Assembly (NCBI GenBank): GCA_023251075.1
Contig: JAHEZM010000001.1
Span: 139,717-203,716, forward strand
Reading direction: 5' to 3'
DNA: 64,000 nt
Source: Flavobacteriales bacterium
GTDB lineage: Bacteria; Bacteroidota; Bacteroidia; Flavobacteriales_C; GCA-002722245
A program made the position numbers and the translations under genes. The notes beneath the pieces are model-generated. The model did no database searches. It saw nothing but the letters and a program-made list of their open reading frames with translations, and was not told the origin of the DNA. This document shows, piece by piece, positions 23,536 through 33,148 of this stretch (its first letter is position 1; every line of letters begins with the position of its first letter).

Positions 23536-25728
23536 ATGTCAATACCTAAGTCCCCTAAAAAACCAAAAGTGAATCTTCCGATTTACTGGATATATATTGC
23601 AATTATTGCTTTTTTCATAATCTACACTTTCTTTGGAACTCAGGAAGAATCTAAAGAAATTAAGCGTTCTGAATTCAAACAAAAATATCTCGATAAAGGT
23701 TATGTTGATAGAGTTGTAGTGGTAAAAACTTCTGAAAATTATTCAGTGGAAGTTTATCTCGATAAAGACTCTATTGCAAAAGTTAAAAACGACACTTTAA
23801 TCAAGAAAATTAAGATTAAAGACAATGAACCCCAGTTCTATTTCGACATGAACGAACCCGGTGAGTTTAAAAAAGAAATAGCAGAATACAATGGAAAAAA
23901 CACCCTCGTAAATTCCGTTAAACTAGATGATGAAAACAGAGAGGAATCGGGATTAATGCAATTGATTGGTTGGTTGTTGCCTATAGCCATTTTAATTGCT
24001 TTCTGGTTGTTCATGATGCGTAGAATGGGCGGTGGTGGCGGTCCTGGTGGACAGATTTTCAATATCGGAAAATCAAAAGCTACTCTTTTCGACAAAGACA
24101 CCAATGTTGAAATCACCTTTGCTGATGTTGCAGGTTTAGAAGAAGCTAAAGTGGAAATCAAAGAAATTGTTGACTTCCTTAAACACCCTAAAAAATACAC
24201 TCAACTGGGTGCAAAAATTCCCAAAGGTGCTTTACTGGTAGGACCTCCGGGAACAGGTAAAACATTATTGGCAAAAGCAGTTGCAGGTGAAGCAAAAGTT
24301 CCGTTCTTCTCTTTGTCAGGATCTGATTTTGTGGAAATGTTTGTGGGAGTTGGAGCGTCAAGAGTAAGAGACTTATTCCGCCAGGCAAAAGAAAAATCAC
24401 CTTGTATTATTTTCATCGATGAGATTGACGCTATTGGTAGAGCGCGTGGTAAAAACCTGGCACAAGGTGCTAACGACGAAAGAGAAAATACATTGAATCA
24501 ATTGTTAACTGAAATGGATGGTTTTGGTACCAACAGCGGAATTATTGTTTTAGCTGCTACCAACCGTGCTGATATTTTGGATAGAGCCTTGATGAGGGCA
24601 GGAAGATTCGATAGAATGATTTATGTAGATATGCCCGACCTAAATGAACGTAAAGATATTTTTAAAGTACATCTTAAACCTATCAAAATTGATAGTTCTG
24701 TTGATGTTGATTTCTTAGCGCGTCAAACTCCTGGTTTCTCCGGAGCCGATATTGCTAACATTTGTAATGAAGCAGCTTTAATTGCAGCAAGAAGCAATAA
24801 AGAAACAGTTGAAAAACAAGATTTCTTAAATGCAGTCGATAGGATCATTGGTGGTTTAGAAAAGAAAAACAAGATTATTACTCCACGCGAAAAAGAAACT
24901 ATTGCTTACCACGAAGCAGGACATGCTACTGTTAGCTGGTTTATGAAACATGCTTCTCCATTATTGAAAGTTACTATCGTTCCAAGAGGAAGATCATTAG
25001 GTGCTGCCTGGTATTTACCTGAGGAACGTCAATTAACTACAAAAGATCAAATATTTCACGAAATGTGTTCGGCAATGGGTGGACGTGCTGCAGAAGAAAT
25101 TGTTTTTGGTGAGGTTTCTACAGGGGCATTGAGCGATTTGGAAAAAGTAACCAAACAAGCTACCTCAATGATTGTAGTGTATGGATTAAATGATAAAGTG
25201 GGTAATGTTAGTTACTACGATTCATCAGGTTCATCTGAATATACTTTTGGAAAACCTTACAGTGAAAGAACGGCTCAAACCATTGATGAAGAAGTTAGAA
25301 AATTAGTAGAAGAAGCTTACGTTGCTGCCAAAAAAATTCTTACTGAACATAAAGATAAGCTATCAAAACTAGCCAACAAGTTGCTTGAAAAAGAAGTTAT
25401 TTTCAAAGAAGATTTAGAAGAAATTTTCGGACTTCGTCCAGGACATGAACATGATGACGATCCGAAAGTAGAAGAAAATAAAAAACCTATTGAGGAAAAA
25501 GCTACTGTGGTTGGAGAAAGCGAGAAAAAAACAGAAGAATTCTCTGCTCCTAAAGGTCTTAAAATAGAAAGAACAGTTACTCCTATCGGTGAATATAAAG
25601 CGGAGACCGAAGAGAAAGAGAAACCGAAGGAGGAGGTTTCAGAAGATGAAAAAAAGTCGGAAACTAAAAAAGATGATTCCGATAACAACGATAAAAAACC
25701 TCCATTACAAATCAATTTAGATTTTTAA
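23536..25728 (+). CDS. ftsH: ATP-dependent zinc metalloprotease FtsH
   Basis: Membrane AAA+ protease of 730 residues. Membrane helices are at about 15-33 and 140-158 with the periplasmic domain between; the AAA domain has Walker A GPPGTGKT at 236-243, IIFIDEIDAIG and the pore motif in EMFVGVGASR; the zinc site is HEAGH at 459-463. A charged Glu/Lys-rich tail of about 90 residues closes the protein, longer than in E. coli. It degrades misassembled membrane proteins and selected regulators. It is part of a rsfS-ftsH-cdsA run conserved in Bacteroidota. Confidence 0.97.
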   Translation: MSIPKSPKKPKVNLPIYWIYIAIIAFFIIYTFFGTQEESKEIKRSEFKQKYLDKGYVDRVVVVKTSENYSVEVYLDKDSIAKVKNDTLIKKIKIKDNEPQFYFDMNEPGEFKKEIAEYNGKNTLVNSVKLDDENREESGLMQLIGWLLPIAILIAFWLFMMRRMGGGGGPGGQIFNIGKSKATLFDKDTNVEITFADVAGLEEAKVEIKEIVDFLKHPKKYTQLGAKIPKGALLVGPPGTGKTLLAKAVAGEAKVPFFSLSGSDFVEMFVGVGASRVRDLFRQAKEKSPCIIFIDEIDAIGRARGKNLAQGANDERENTLNQLLTEMDGFGTNSGIIVLAATNRADILDRALMRAGRFDRMIYVDMPDLNERKDIFKVHLKPIKIDSSVDVDFLARQTPGFSGADIANICNEAALIAARSNKETVEKQDFLNAVDRIIGGLEKKNKIITPREKETIAYHEAGHATVSWFMKHASPLLKVTIVPRGRSLGAAWYLPEERQLTTKDQIFHEMCSAMGGRAAEEIVFGEVSTGALSDLEKVTKQATSMIVVYGLNDKVGNVSYYDSSGSSEYTFGKPYSERTAQTIDEEVRKLVEEAYVAAKKILTEHKDKLSKLANKLLEKEVIFKEDLEEIFGLRPGHEHDDDPKVEENKKPIEEKATVVGESEKKTEEFSAPKGLKIERTVTPIGEYKAETEEKEKPKEEVSEDEKKSETKKDDSDNNDKKPPLQINLDF

Positions 25729-26559
25729 TTGAACTCGAATCTAATACAAAGAGCAATAACCGGCACCTTATTCGTGCTGGTTTTGCTATTAGCAATGTGG
25801 CATAGTTTTGCTTCTTTCGCAGGATTATTCGCTGTAGTTTCTATTATTGGTTTAAATGAATTCTACACCTTATTTGGAAATTCAAACATTAAACCCAACA
25901 AAGGATTTGGTTTACTGTTGGGAACAATTATTTACTTAGCATTTGTGGCTTACGCCATGAATGATAATTTCACGCTACTACTTCTACTTTGTATCCCTAT
26001 TCTCACCTTTTTATTGATTAATGAATTGTTTCGTGCTAAAGAAAATCCCTTTCAAAATTTAGGTATCACCATAGTTGGAGTTTTGTATGTGGTTGTTCCT
26101 TTTGGATTTTTACTGATCGCAAATTTCAGTGATCACAGTGATTGGATGACTCAAAAATTCGATATTGGTTTTGCGTTTTTCTTTATGCTTTGGGCAAACG
26201 ATACCGGAGCTTATGTTTTTGGAACCTGGCTGGGAAAACATAAATTATTTGAAAGAATATCACCTAAAAAATCATGGGAAGGATTTATTGGAGGAGCTAT
26301 AGTATCGATGACTGTTGGCTATTTTTGTCATTATTGGTTCAACGACTGCTGGTGCATTTGGGTAGCTATGTCGGCAATCGTTGTAATTTTTGGAACTCTA
26401 GGTGATTTAGTGGAATCCATGCTGAAGAGAAGTTTAGGAATAAAAGATTCAGGAAATATTCTTCCCGGACACGGAGGAATTCTAGATCGATTTGACGGAT
26501 TATTATTAGCTGCTCCTATGGTGTATTTCCTTTTAGAAATATGGGATTACATGAATTAG
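25729..26559 (+). CDS. cdsA: Phosphatidate cytidylyltransferase
   Basis: Integral membrane protein of 276 residues making CDP-diacylglycerol from phosphatidate and CTP. It has about seven to eight helices, the WANDTGAYVFGTWLGKHK region and the family signature around GDLVESMLKRSLGIKDSGNI and LPGHGGILDRFDG. The start is a TTG immediately after the ftsH stop; it gives the normal family N-terminus (NSNLIQRAITGTLFV), and the next ATG would remove the first helix. It supplies the phospholipid pathway used by the psd gene downstream. Confidence 0.95.
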   Translation: MNSNLIQRAITGTLFVLVLLLAMWHSFASFAGLFAVVSIIGLNEFYTLFGNSNIKPNKGFGLLLGTIIYLAFVAYAMNDNFTLLLLLCIPILTFLLINELFRAKENPFQNLGITIVGVLYVVVPFGFLLIANFSDHSDWMTQKFDIGFAFFFMLWANDTGAYVFGTWLGKHKLFERISPKKSWEGFIGGAIVSMTVGYFCHYWFNDCWCIWVAMSAIVVIFGTLGDLVESMLKRSLGIKDSGNILPGHGGILDRFDGLLLAAPMVYFLLEIWDYMN

Positions 26560-26605
26560 TATTGAATGGAATTGGATGAGCACTTTCAGTTTCCACAAAA
26601 TATTC

Positions 26606-26613
26606 TATTTTTG
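26606..26613 (+). promoter_or_regulatory. Candidate -7 element (TAnnTTTG) for psd
   Basis: TATTTTTG ends 20 nt before the psd ATG, suggesting psd also has its own promoter. No clear -33 TTG. Confidence 0.4.
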
Positions 26614-26633
26614 ACCAACTTTTAAAATACCCT

Positions 26634-27284
26634 ATGATACACAGTGAAGGAATTCCTACCATTATTATAACATTGATTGTTGCCAGCTTGATTGTATTCC
26701 TTGCTCACCTTACTTGTTTCGCTATCATACATTATATTGCTTATGCTATTGCCCTTTTCCTTTTGGTATTGGTTCTTCAGTTTTTTAGAAATCCTAAAAG
26801 AAACACACCCATTCATGAAGATCATGTTATTTCCCCTTGCGATGGAAAAGTAGTGGTAATTGAAGAGGTGGAAGAACCTGAATATTTTAAAGACAAAAGA
26901 ATCCAAGTATCTATTTTCATGTCGCCTATCAACGTACACGTGAACAGATATCCTATAGATGGTGAAGTGAAATACGTAAAATATCATCCAGGAAAATATT
27001 TGGTAGCATGGCATCCTAAAAGTTCTACTGAAAACGAAAGATCAACCATCGTGGTGGAGAATAGCAAAAAAGGAAAAGCCATTTTGTTTCGTCAGATTGC
27101 GGGCTTCCTTGCAAGAAGAATTGTATTTTATTCTAAAGAAGGCGACAAAGCCACTCAAGGCAGCGAATTCGGTTTTATAAAATTTGGATCACGCGTAGAT
27201 TTATTCTTTCCTTTAGGTACTAAAATTAATGTAAAGATTGATGAGGTTGTGAAAGGTGGAATTAGTGTGATTGCGGAGATTTAA
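26634..27284 (+). CDS. psd: Phosphatidylserine decarboxylase, short form
   Basis: Protein of 216 residues, the short archaeal-type Psd class. Two N-terminal membrane helices (about 8-28 and 30-50) precede the SPCDGKVVVIEE and FMSPINVHVNRYP motifs. The self-cleavage site is the Gly-Ser in KFGSRVD, whose serine becomes the pyruvoyl group. It makes phosphatidylethanolamine from phosphatidylserine at the inner membrane. pssA is not in the window. Confidence 0.95.
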   Translation: MIHSEGIPTIIITLIVASLIVFLAHLTCFAIIHYIAYAIALFLLVLVLQFFRNPKRNTPIHEDHVISPCDGKVVVIEEVEEPEYFKDKRIQVSIFMSPINVHVNRYPIDGEVKYVKYHPGKYLVAWHPKSSTENERSTIVVENSKKGKAILFRQIAGFLARRIVFYSKEGDKATQGSEFGFIKFGSRVDLFFPLGTKINVKIDEVVKGGISVIAEI

Positions 27285-27316
27285 CAATCACTATAAATAT
27301 CTGTAGTTAACAATAT

Positions 27317-27416
27317 AGGACGATAGTTCCTCAGGATAACAATCACTCTCAGAACTCGCTCTCACTCTGTGCTTGGATGTGGTTGTCATCCTGAGGAACA
27401 AAGGAACTATCGTCCT
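27317..27416. repeat. Intergenic inverted-repeat element, family B
   Basis: AGGACGATAGTTCC (27317-27330) and GGAACTATCGTCCT (27403-27416) are perfect inverted copies. Inside them TTCCTCAGGATAACAA (27327-27342) pairs with 27383-27398 with one mismatch. It lies between the convergent psd and meaB genes, where it could act as a two-way terminator. The arms differ from family A. Confidence 0.8.
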
Positions 27417-27448
27417 GATTTTTTCTTATTTAGTAAATATTTCACATC

Positions 27449-28459
27449 TTAATTTCTGAACAATTTCACTAATTTTTCCGCTGCAGTTTTTGGATCTATC
27501 TTTCCTTGCTCTACTTCTATTTTCATTTTCTCTACTTCACCTTTAATTTCATCTGTATTGTAAAATGATTCCAATAATAATTTATGTAGAAAAGAATTCA
27601 TGATGTACGAACGCTGACTCTTTCTTAAATCCACCAATGATCCATCTTTCGAAATTTTTTCATGATATTGATTGATATCCATCCACAATGGCATTATGCC
27701 TTCCAATGTATGTGCAGAACACAAATGAACTTTTCTTTCCAAACGATGATCGGGCGACAACATCAATTGTATGATGGACTCCAGCGTTAATTTTGTTTTT
27801 TTCGCCGCTACACTATTTTCTGCTTCTGCCTTATTAATTACAATAAAATGAACTTCTTCCATAATTCCTCTTTTGATTCCCTGAAGATCATCTCCTGAAT
27901 TGGGCAAAAGCAAAAAGATCACCATATCCACCAAATGAGCTACTTCTGTTTCCGATTGCCCCACTCCTACTGTTTCTACAAAAATGTAATCAAAAGCACT
28001 TTCTTCACACAAAGCAATGGCATCACTCAAACCAGCAGTAACACCACCTAAATGATTTCTAGCGGGGAAAGGACGAATATAGGCTTGTTCATTTTTCGAT
28101 AGGAACTCCATTCGTGTTTTATCTCCTAAAATACTACCACCTGTTTTTGAAGAGCTGGGATCAACAGCTAAAACTGCTATTTTTTTTGAAGAATCCAACA
28201 AGGCAATTTTTCCTATAGCATCAATGAAAGTGCTTTTTCCTACACCAGGAACTCCGGTAATTCCAATGCGGATAGTTTTACGATTGGGTTTACAAGATTG
28301 AATGATCTCCCTCAATAAAACTTGATCCTGTGGCAGGGTGCTCTCCGTAAGTGTGATGGCTTTAGACAGTACACTGGTGTTGCCCAATCTCAACTGCTCT
28401 AAAATCTCTTCTTTGCTAAGAAGATCAAATCTTTTTTGAGCATCATTGGGTATTTCCAC
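27449..28459 (-). CDS. meaB: MeaB/ArgK-type G-protein chaperone
   Basis: P-loop GTPase of 336 residues with Walker A GITGVPGVGKSTFID, LAVDPSSSKTGGSILGDKTR, the base-specificity NKAE and the C-terminal helical arm. MeaB loads and protects cobalamin in methylmalonyl-CoA mutase. The mutase is not in the window, so the partner is inferred from family knowledge. It begins directly at the end of the upstream gene with no spacer, indicating a two-gene operon. Confidence 0.93.
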   Translation of the reverse strand: MEIPNDAQKRFDLLSKEEILEQLRLGNTSVLSKAITLTESTLPQDQVLLREIIQSCKPNRKTIRIGITGVPGVGKSTFIDAIGKIALLDSSKKIAVLAVDPSSSKTGGSILGDKTRMEFLSKNEQAYIRPFPARNHLGGVTAGLSDAIALCEESAFDYIFVETVGVGQSETEVAHLVDMVIFLLLPNSGDDLQGIKRGIMEEVHFIVINKAEAENSVAAKKTKLTLESIIQLMLSPDHRLERKVHLCSAHTLEGIMPLWMDINQYHEKISKDGSLVDLRKSQRSYIMNSFLHKLLLESFYNTDEIKGEVEKMKIEVEQGKIDPKTAAEKLVKLFRN

Positions 28460-28981
28460 TTAAAACGACTTTTTAAATTCGGCTTTAACAACATCAATCG
28501 CTTTTTGATTCCAATCGGTTTCCTGAGCAGATAATAAAGTGAGCAATTCTTTACTGTATTCTAAAGAATTGGATCCGTCAGCCACTTTTGAAGCAGCTAC
28601 ATTCAATAATTTCAAACTCTCATCTTTCGATTTTTTCACGTATTCCCATGCATTTTTCGACACATACAACTGTTGCGTGATATTGTGTTCAAATTCAGAA
28701 CGAATTACAGAAGCTATTTCATTTTGAATCAATCGTGCACTCATTCCCTGACGGTGAACGCGAGATATGATTCCTGGGATCTGACTTCTTTCCAAAAGGA
28801 GAATCAATCTCTCGTAAGCCTGCATACTTAATGGAGCAGAATGCTTTTGGTTTTCCTTACGAAGTTCCAACATTTGTCGGCTTTGCTCATTTTGCAAAAA
28901 ACGGTTGATTAACAAATATGCTAGGGCACCTACAATTGCTGAGGGCACTGTGTACATTAATATTTCAGCAAATTTCTCCAT
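28460..28981 (-). CDS. Membrane-anchored protein of unknown function
   Basis: Protein of 173 residues with one N-terminal membrane helix (about 7-26, ILMYTVPSAIVGALAYLLIN) and a helical, charged cytoplasmic part (for example LSMQAYERLILLLERSQIPG). It looks like a conserved Bacteroidota protein of unknown role. It abuts meaB without a gap, so it is co-expressed; whether it helps the B12-mutase system is unproven. Confidence 0.8.
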   Translation of the reverse strand: MEKFAEILMYTVPSAIVGALAYLLINRFLQNEQSRQMLELRKENQKHSAPLSMQAYERLILLLERSQIPGIISRVHRQGMSARLIQNEIASVIRSEFEHNITQQLYVSKNAWEYVKKSKDESLKLLNVAASKVADGSNSLEYSKELLTLLSAQETDWNQKAIDVVKAEFKKSF

Positions 28982-29070
28982 GTTTATTTTTTACTTACGC
29001 GGTTAATATTTCAAATTTACAGTACCATTCTCATTTTACAAAAGATCAGCAGAACACGAACAATTAATTT

Positions 29071-29100
29071 TTGACTTTCTCCTTAATTTTTCTATATTAC
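29071..29100 (+). promoter_or_regulatory. Candidate promoter of the small 29122 gene
   Basis: TTG at 29071-29073, exactly 19 nt, then TATATTAC at 29093-29100: the spacing fits the Bacteroidota TTG-N19-TAnnTTTG rule, with the last two bases of the -7 box not matching. It lies 21 nt before the ATG at 29122. Confidence 0.4.
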
Positions 29101-29121
29101 TTGTCCCAAACACCCATTACT

Positions 29122-29235
29122 ATGAAAAAGATTTTCCTACAAATCTACCAGTACCTTATTGAAGACCGTAAAAGCTTTATTGTATTTCCCTTATTAATTT
29201 TAGCCTATGTTATCTTATTTTTTCATTTGAGATAA
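29122..29235 (+). CDS. Very small single-helix membrane protein
   Basis: A 37-residue frame beginning MKKIFLQIYQYLIEDRKSF and continuing with one membrane helix (IVFPLLILAYVILFF) that ends HLR. The pattern of a short amphipathic start, a charged RK turn and one helix resembles the small DUF5989-type proteins of Bacteroidota and others, but that match is from memory. A promoter-like sequence with correct spacing lies upstream. Its end overlaps the end of the convergent protease gene by 21 bp. It is too short for ordinary gene callers. Confidence 0.5.
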   Translation: MKKIFLQIYQYLIEDRKSFIVFPLLILAYVILFFHLR

Positions 29236-31344
29236 GCTAATTAACGCCTGGTAAATATACTCATCATTCACTAGAGACTCATGGAAATTACCTAGGCGTT
29301 CTTTTAGTGCTTTGTCGCTTTCTATTTGAGCTTTTTCATCCAACAAATAATCGGCTTTCACAGAATGCATTCCATCTATAATTTTCTCTAATTGCTGATT
29401 ACTTGCCTTAATTTCCTTCATTTCTCTATCGTAATCTTCATATTTCAAACTTACATTATCTGCCTTTTCTTCTTTTCTCACTATCATTAAATGAGAATTC
29501 AATGTTTTGAAATAAGAACTGGTATCCATTCTCATTTTGGCTAAATCCTGAAGTTCCTTGTAATTGGGTTGAGTAGGATACAACTTGTATTTTGCTTTTT
29601 TTATTTTGGTCCACTCCATAGCAAAATCCTCTTCTTTCTCTCCTTGCTCCATTCCTGAATAAACGTCGGGCATAATAATATCCGGAACAACACCTTTGCG
29701 TTGGGTAGCACCACCATTGATTCTAAAGAATTTAGAGATCGTTACTTTAACAGAACCCAATGATTTATAAGAAGCATACTGATCGTGAGTAGGCATGAAA
29801 TTATCCAAATCGTAAAAACGCTGAACCGTTCCTTTTCCAAAAGTAGATTCAGTTCCCATAATCACTCCTCTTTTATAATCTTGAATTGCTGCGGCAAAAA
29901 TCTCCGATGCACTGGCGCTATAGCCATTTACCAATACAATTAATGGTTTGGCATCTTTCAGTTTAGGATCAGGATCAACGTAAGGATGGGGAATATGAGA
30001 AGGATCATCAACGATAACTACTGGTCCGCTTTCAATGAAAATACCTATCATTTCTATCGCATCTTGTAAAGAACCACCACCGTTGTTTCTCAAATCAATG
30101 ATAGTTCCCTGAATCTCATTTACAGCCAAACGCTCTACTTCTTTCAACACATCATTGGCTGAACTTCTTCCACCTGCTTCACCAGAAAAATCGGCATAGA
30201 AAGAAGGCAAATTAATATATCCGTATTTTTTATCATCTCCATTTCTTTGGAGGATAGCCGATTTAGCAAAAGTTTCCTCTAAAATAACGATGTCTCTGAT
30301 GATAGGAATAATTTTAGTAGTTCCATCTACTTTCTTCACCGTTAACCTAACCTCAGTGCCTTTTGGACCGCGAATCATACTCACCACTTTATCCAACCTC
30401 ATATCTACTACATCAACAGGTTTATCGGCACCTTGAGCCACCTCTGTAATTAAATCACCTACTTCCAGTTCCCCTTGTTTCCACGAAGCACTTCCCGCAA
30501 CAATGGCAGTAACTTTTACATAACCATCTTTCTCTTGTAATGTAGCGCCAATACCTTCTAAACGCCCCGTCATATGAATATCGAAATCTTTCTTTTCTAC
30601 TGGTGCAAAGTAATTGGTGTGTGGATCATACACACTCATCAAGGCATTTACATAAACCGAGAATTTCTCCATCGCATCATTTTGCTTGATGTTTTTGCTC
30701 CAATCCTCATACATCTTTAAAACCTTTTCTCTTGCTTCTTTCTCTAGTTCTACATCCGTTTTTTTTACTTTAACGGTATCCGATTGGCGTTCCTTCAAAC
30801 CATGATAACGTGATAAAACCTGGTACTTCAATAATTTTCTCCACAATTCTTTTCTGTCATTTTCATTGGCGGGATAAGATCTTTTATCTTCATTCATCAC
30901 CACTGATTCGGCCACATTGAAATCAAATGGTTTACTTAAAATTTCTTTGTAAACTGCTTCTATTTCGATCTCTCTCTTTTGAATAATAGCTTGGGCTTCA
31001 TTATAAAAAGCCAAAGGAGCTTGTTCATTTATTTCATTGTCGATTTCTGTTTTATATTTATCCAAAGCCGCCACATCTGTAGCCAATAACATTCTTTTAC
31101 CTCTGTCTATCGACTTTAAATATTGCTGATAGGCCTTTGCAGAAAAATCATCATCGATTTTCTTATTCAAATAATGAAACTTATCGGTTGCTTGAAAAAC
31201 ATAGCTCAAAATAACCTGCTCTTTAGTGAGCGTTTCAGCTGGCTTTAAAACATAAAATCCAAAAACACACAAAGCAGCTACAACAGCCACCACAGTCACC
31301 TTTAATTTCATAAACATATAATTTCTACTATTTGAAAGTTTCAT
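29215..31344 (-). CDS. prc: Tail-specific (Prc/CtpA) periplasmic protease
   Basis: S41 family protease of 709 residues. After an N-terminal membrane/signal segment come the Prc N-terminal domain, a PDZ domain (about 245-330, GRLEGIGATLQEKDGYVKVT) and the protease core with LRNNGGGSLQDA, the Ser-Lys dyad S478 (in GYSASASEIF) and K504 (in TFGKGTVQR), then the DUF3340 tail. It trims or degrades periplasmic proteins from the C-terminus. An ATG at 31311 would give a tighter signal sequence (KLKVTVVAVVAALCVFGFYV) and may be the true start. Confidence 0.93.
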   Translation of the reverse strand: MKLSNSRNYMFMKLKVTVVAVVAALCVFGFYVLKPAETLTKEQVILSYVFQATDKFHYLNKKIDDDFSAKAYQQYLKSIDRGKRMLLATDVAALDKYKTEIDNEINEQAPLAFYNEAQAIIQKREIEIEAVYKEILSKPFDFNVAESVVMNEDKRSYPANENDRKELWRKLLKYQVLSRYHGLKERQSDTVKVKKTDVELEKEAREKVLKMYEDWSKNIKQNDAMEKFSVYVNALMSVYDPHTNYFAPVEKKDFDIHMTGRLEGIGATLQEKDGYVKVTAIVAGSASWKQGELEVGDLITEVAQGADKPVDVVDMRLDKVVSMIRGPKGTEVRLTVKKVDGTTKIIPIIRDIVILEETFAKSAILQRNGDDKKYGYINLPSFYADFSGEAGGRSSANDVLKEVERLAVNEIQGTIIDLRNNGGGSLQDAIEMIGIFIESGPVVIVDDPSHIPHPYVDPDPKLKDAKPLIVLVNGYSASASEIFAAAIQDYKRGVIMGTESTFGKGTVQRFYDLDNFMPTHDQYASYKSLGSVKVTISKFFRINGGATQRKGVVPDIIMPDVYSGMEQGEKEEDFAMEWTKIKKAKYKLYPTQPNYKELQDLAKMRMDTSSYFKTLNSHLMIVRKEEKADNVSLKYEDYDREMKEIKASNQQLEKIIDGMHSVKADYLLDEKAQIESDKALKERLGNFHESLVNDEYIYQALISLSQMKK

Positions 31345-31500
31345 CTAAGATATTCTAAAATTATACAAATAAAAGAGCTCGTTCATTAATTTTGCTTAAA
31401 TGTACAACGCATCACTATAATCACAAAAACGCCAGAAGTAACATTGAATTACATTCTTTTCAATATTTTAATATCTTAGCGCATTTAACACCAATAATTT

Positions 31501-32343
31501 ATGTTCGTAGTTGCAGATATGGGTTCTACAAAAACCGACTGGAGTTTTGTAGATAAGAATAAAAATGTAGTGAAATTGAATACCAAAGGATTCAATCCCT
31601 ATTTCTACACTACTGAAGAAATCATTGCATTGTTAAAACCCGAATTTGGCAATAATCCTATGAACTGGGAAGAAATAACCAATGTTTATTTCTATGGATC
31701 AGGTTGCTCAAGTCAACAAAATCAAACCATAGTTAAGAAAGCCTTATCTCCCTTTTTTCCTAAAGCTGATATTTTTATTTCTCACGATTTGCTGGCTTCT
31801 GCCCGTGCAGTATGTGGTAAAAACAAAGGGATAGCCTGTATCTTAGGAACAGGATCAAACACCTGCTTATATGATGGAGAAAAAGTGGTAGCCAATAACC
31901 CCTCTTTAGGATTTCTATTAGGCGACGAAGGTAGCGGTGGAGATTTGGGAAGAGAATTATTGAAATATTACATGTACGGAGAGCTTCCAAAAGAAATTGA
32001 AGCTCAGTTTGAAAAACAGTACGATATGAACAGAGATAAATTAATCTCTGAAGTTTACGGTACTAAACACGCCAATGCTTATTGTGCCGCATTTTCAACC
32101 TTCGTGAACGAAAATAAAAGCAACCCGGTAATCAAACAATTGATTGAAGAAAGAATGGATGAATTTTTTAAACGTCACGTAAGCAAATACGAAGGTTATC
32201 AATCTGTACCAGTGAATTTCATTGGTTCCATCGCGCATTATTTTGAAGAAAATTTAAAAACAGTAGCGAAAAAACATGGTGCTACGGTAGGTATCATCAT
32301 CAAAAATCCGGTAGATAAATTAATCGATTTTCACTACAATTAA
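31501..32343 (+). CDS. BadF/BadG-type ATPase, N-acetylglucosamine kinase-like
   Basis: Protein of 280 residues of the ASKHA fold: phosphate-1 motif VADMGSTKTDW, phosphate-2 region ILGTGSNTC and the adenosine motif VNFIGSIAHYF. Members include N-acetylglucosamine kinases and related sugar kinases; a role in recycling of wall amino sugars would fit, but substrate is not shown. The stop codon and the ATG of the methyltransferase share a base (TAATG), so they are coupled. Confidence 0.85.
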   Translation: MFVVADMGSTKTDWSFVDKNKNVVKLNTKGFNPYFYTTEEIIALLKPEFGNNPMNWEEITNVYFYGSGCSSQQNQTIVKKALSPFFPKADIFISHDLLASARAVCGKNKGIACILGTGSNTCLYDGEKVVANNPSLGFLLGDEGSGGDLGRELLKYYMYGELPKEIEAQFEKQYDMNRDKLISEVYGTKHANAYCAAFSTFVNENKSNPVIKQLIEERMDEFFKRHVSKYEGYQSVPVNFIGSIAHYFEENLKTVAKKHGATVGIIIKNPVDKLIDFHYN

Positions 32344-33140
32344 TGGCATTCGCATTTCACAACAATAAAGACGAATATTTTAAGCAGCAAAAAGACAATG
32401 CCGCTGAATTCATACACCCTTTTGTTCAAGGATATATGAATATTGATTCCAAGTTAAAGGTTTTAGAAATTGGTTGTGCAGAAGGAGGAGTTTTAGCTTC
32501 TTTTTTAGAAAAAAGAGTTCAAGGTGTGGGCATTGAACTTTCACAATACCGATTGGATTTAGCAAACAATTATCTGTCTGCTCAATTCCACAAAGAACAA
32601 TTTTCATTGATCAATAAAAACATCTATGATATTGATCCTCAAAAAGACCTTCCTTTTCTTTTTGATTTAGTGATTTTAAAAGATGTGATTGAACATATTC
32701 CGCAGCAAGAAAAAGTGTTGAGTGAAATGAAAAAATTACTGGCACCGGGAGGCAAAATATTTTTCGGGTTTCCACCGTGGCAAATGCCTTTTGGCGGGCA
32801 CCAGCAAATATGCAACAGCAAGTTTCTGCACCTGGTTCCATACATTCATTTATTACCCAGATTTTTGTACAAGGGGATTTTAAAATTATTTAAAGAACCG
32901 CAAGGGATTGTTGATGAATTAATGGATATAAAATCCACCGGAATTTCTTTAGAAAGATTTGAAAGAATTTGTGCTCAAAACGATTACAAAATAGTGAATA
33001 AAACATTGTTCTTATTCAACCCTATTTACAAGTACAAATTCAAATTAACACCACGCAAACAGTTTGGAATTATTTCCGCAATTCCTTATTTCCGAAATTA
33101 TTTCACTACTTGCGGATATTATTTAATTGAAAAGAAATAA
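32343..33140 (+). CDS. Class I SAM-dependent methyltransferase
   Basis: Protein of 265 residues with SAM motif I VLEIGCAEGGVLASFLE, an acidic residue after strand 2 (VGIELSQYRLD), LVILKDVIEHI as post-motif I and the LLAPGGKIFFGFPPW motif. A C-terminal extension (about 160-265) is rich in Phe/Tyr. The substrate cannot be assigned; the organisation resembles small-molecule or glycan methyltransferases. It is translationally coupled to the kinase upstream and converges with the T9SS gene 8 bp later. Confidence 0.87.
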   Translation: MAFAFHNNKDEYFKQQKDNAAEFIHPFVQGYMNIDSKLKVLEIGCAEGGVLASFLEKRVQGVGIELSQYRLDLANNYLSAQFHKEQFSLINKNIYDIDPQKDLPFLFDLVILKDVIEHIPQQEKVLSEMKKLLAPGGKIFFGFPPWQMPFGGHQQICNSKFLHLVPYIHLLPRFLYKGILKLFKEPQGIVDELMDIKSTGISLERFERICAQNDYKIVNKTLFLFNPIYKYKFKLTPRKQFGIISAIPYFRNYFTTCGYYLIEKK

Positions 33141-33148
33141 TTCCATTG

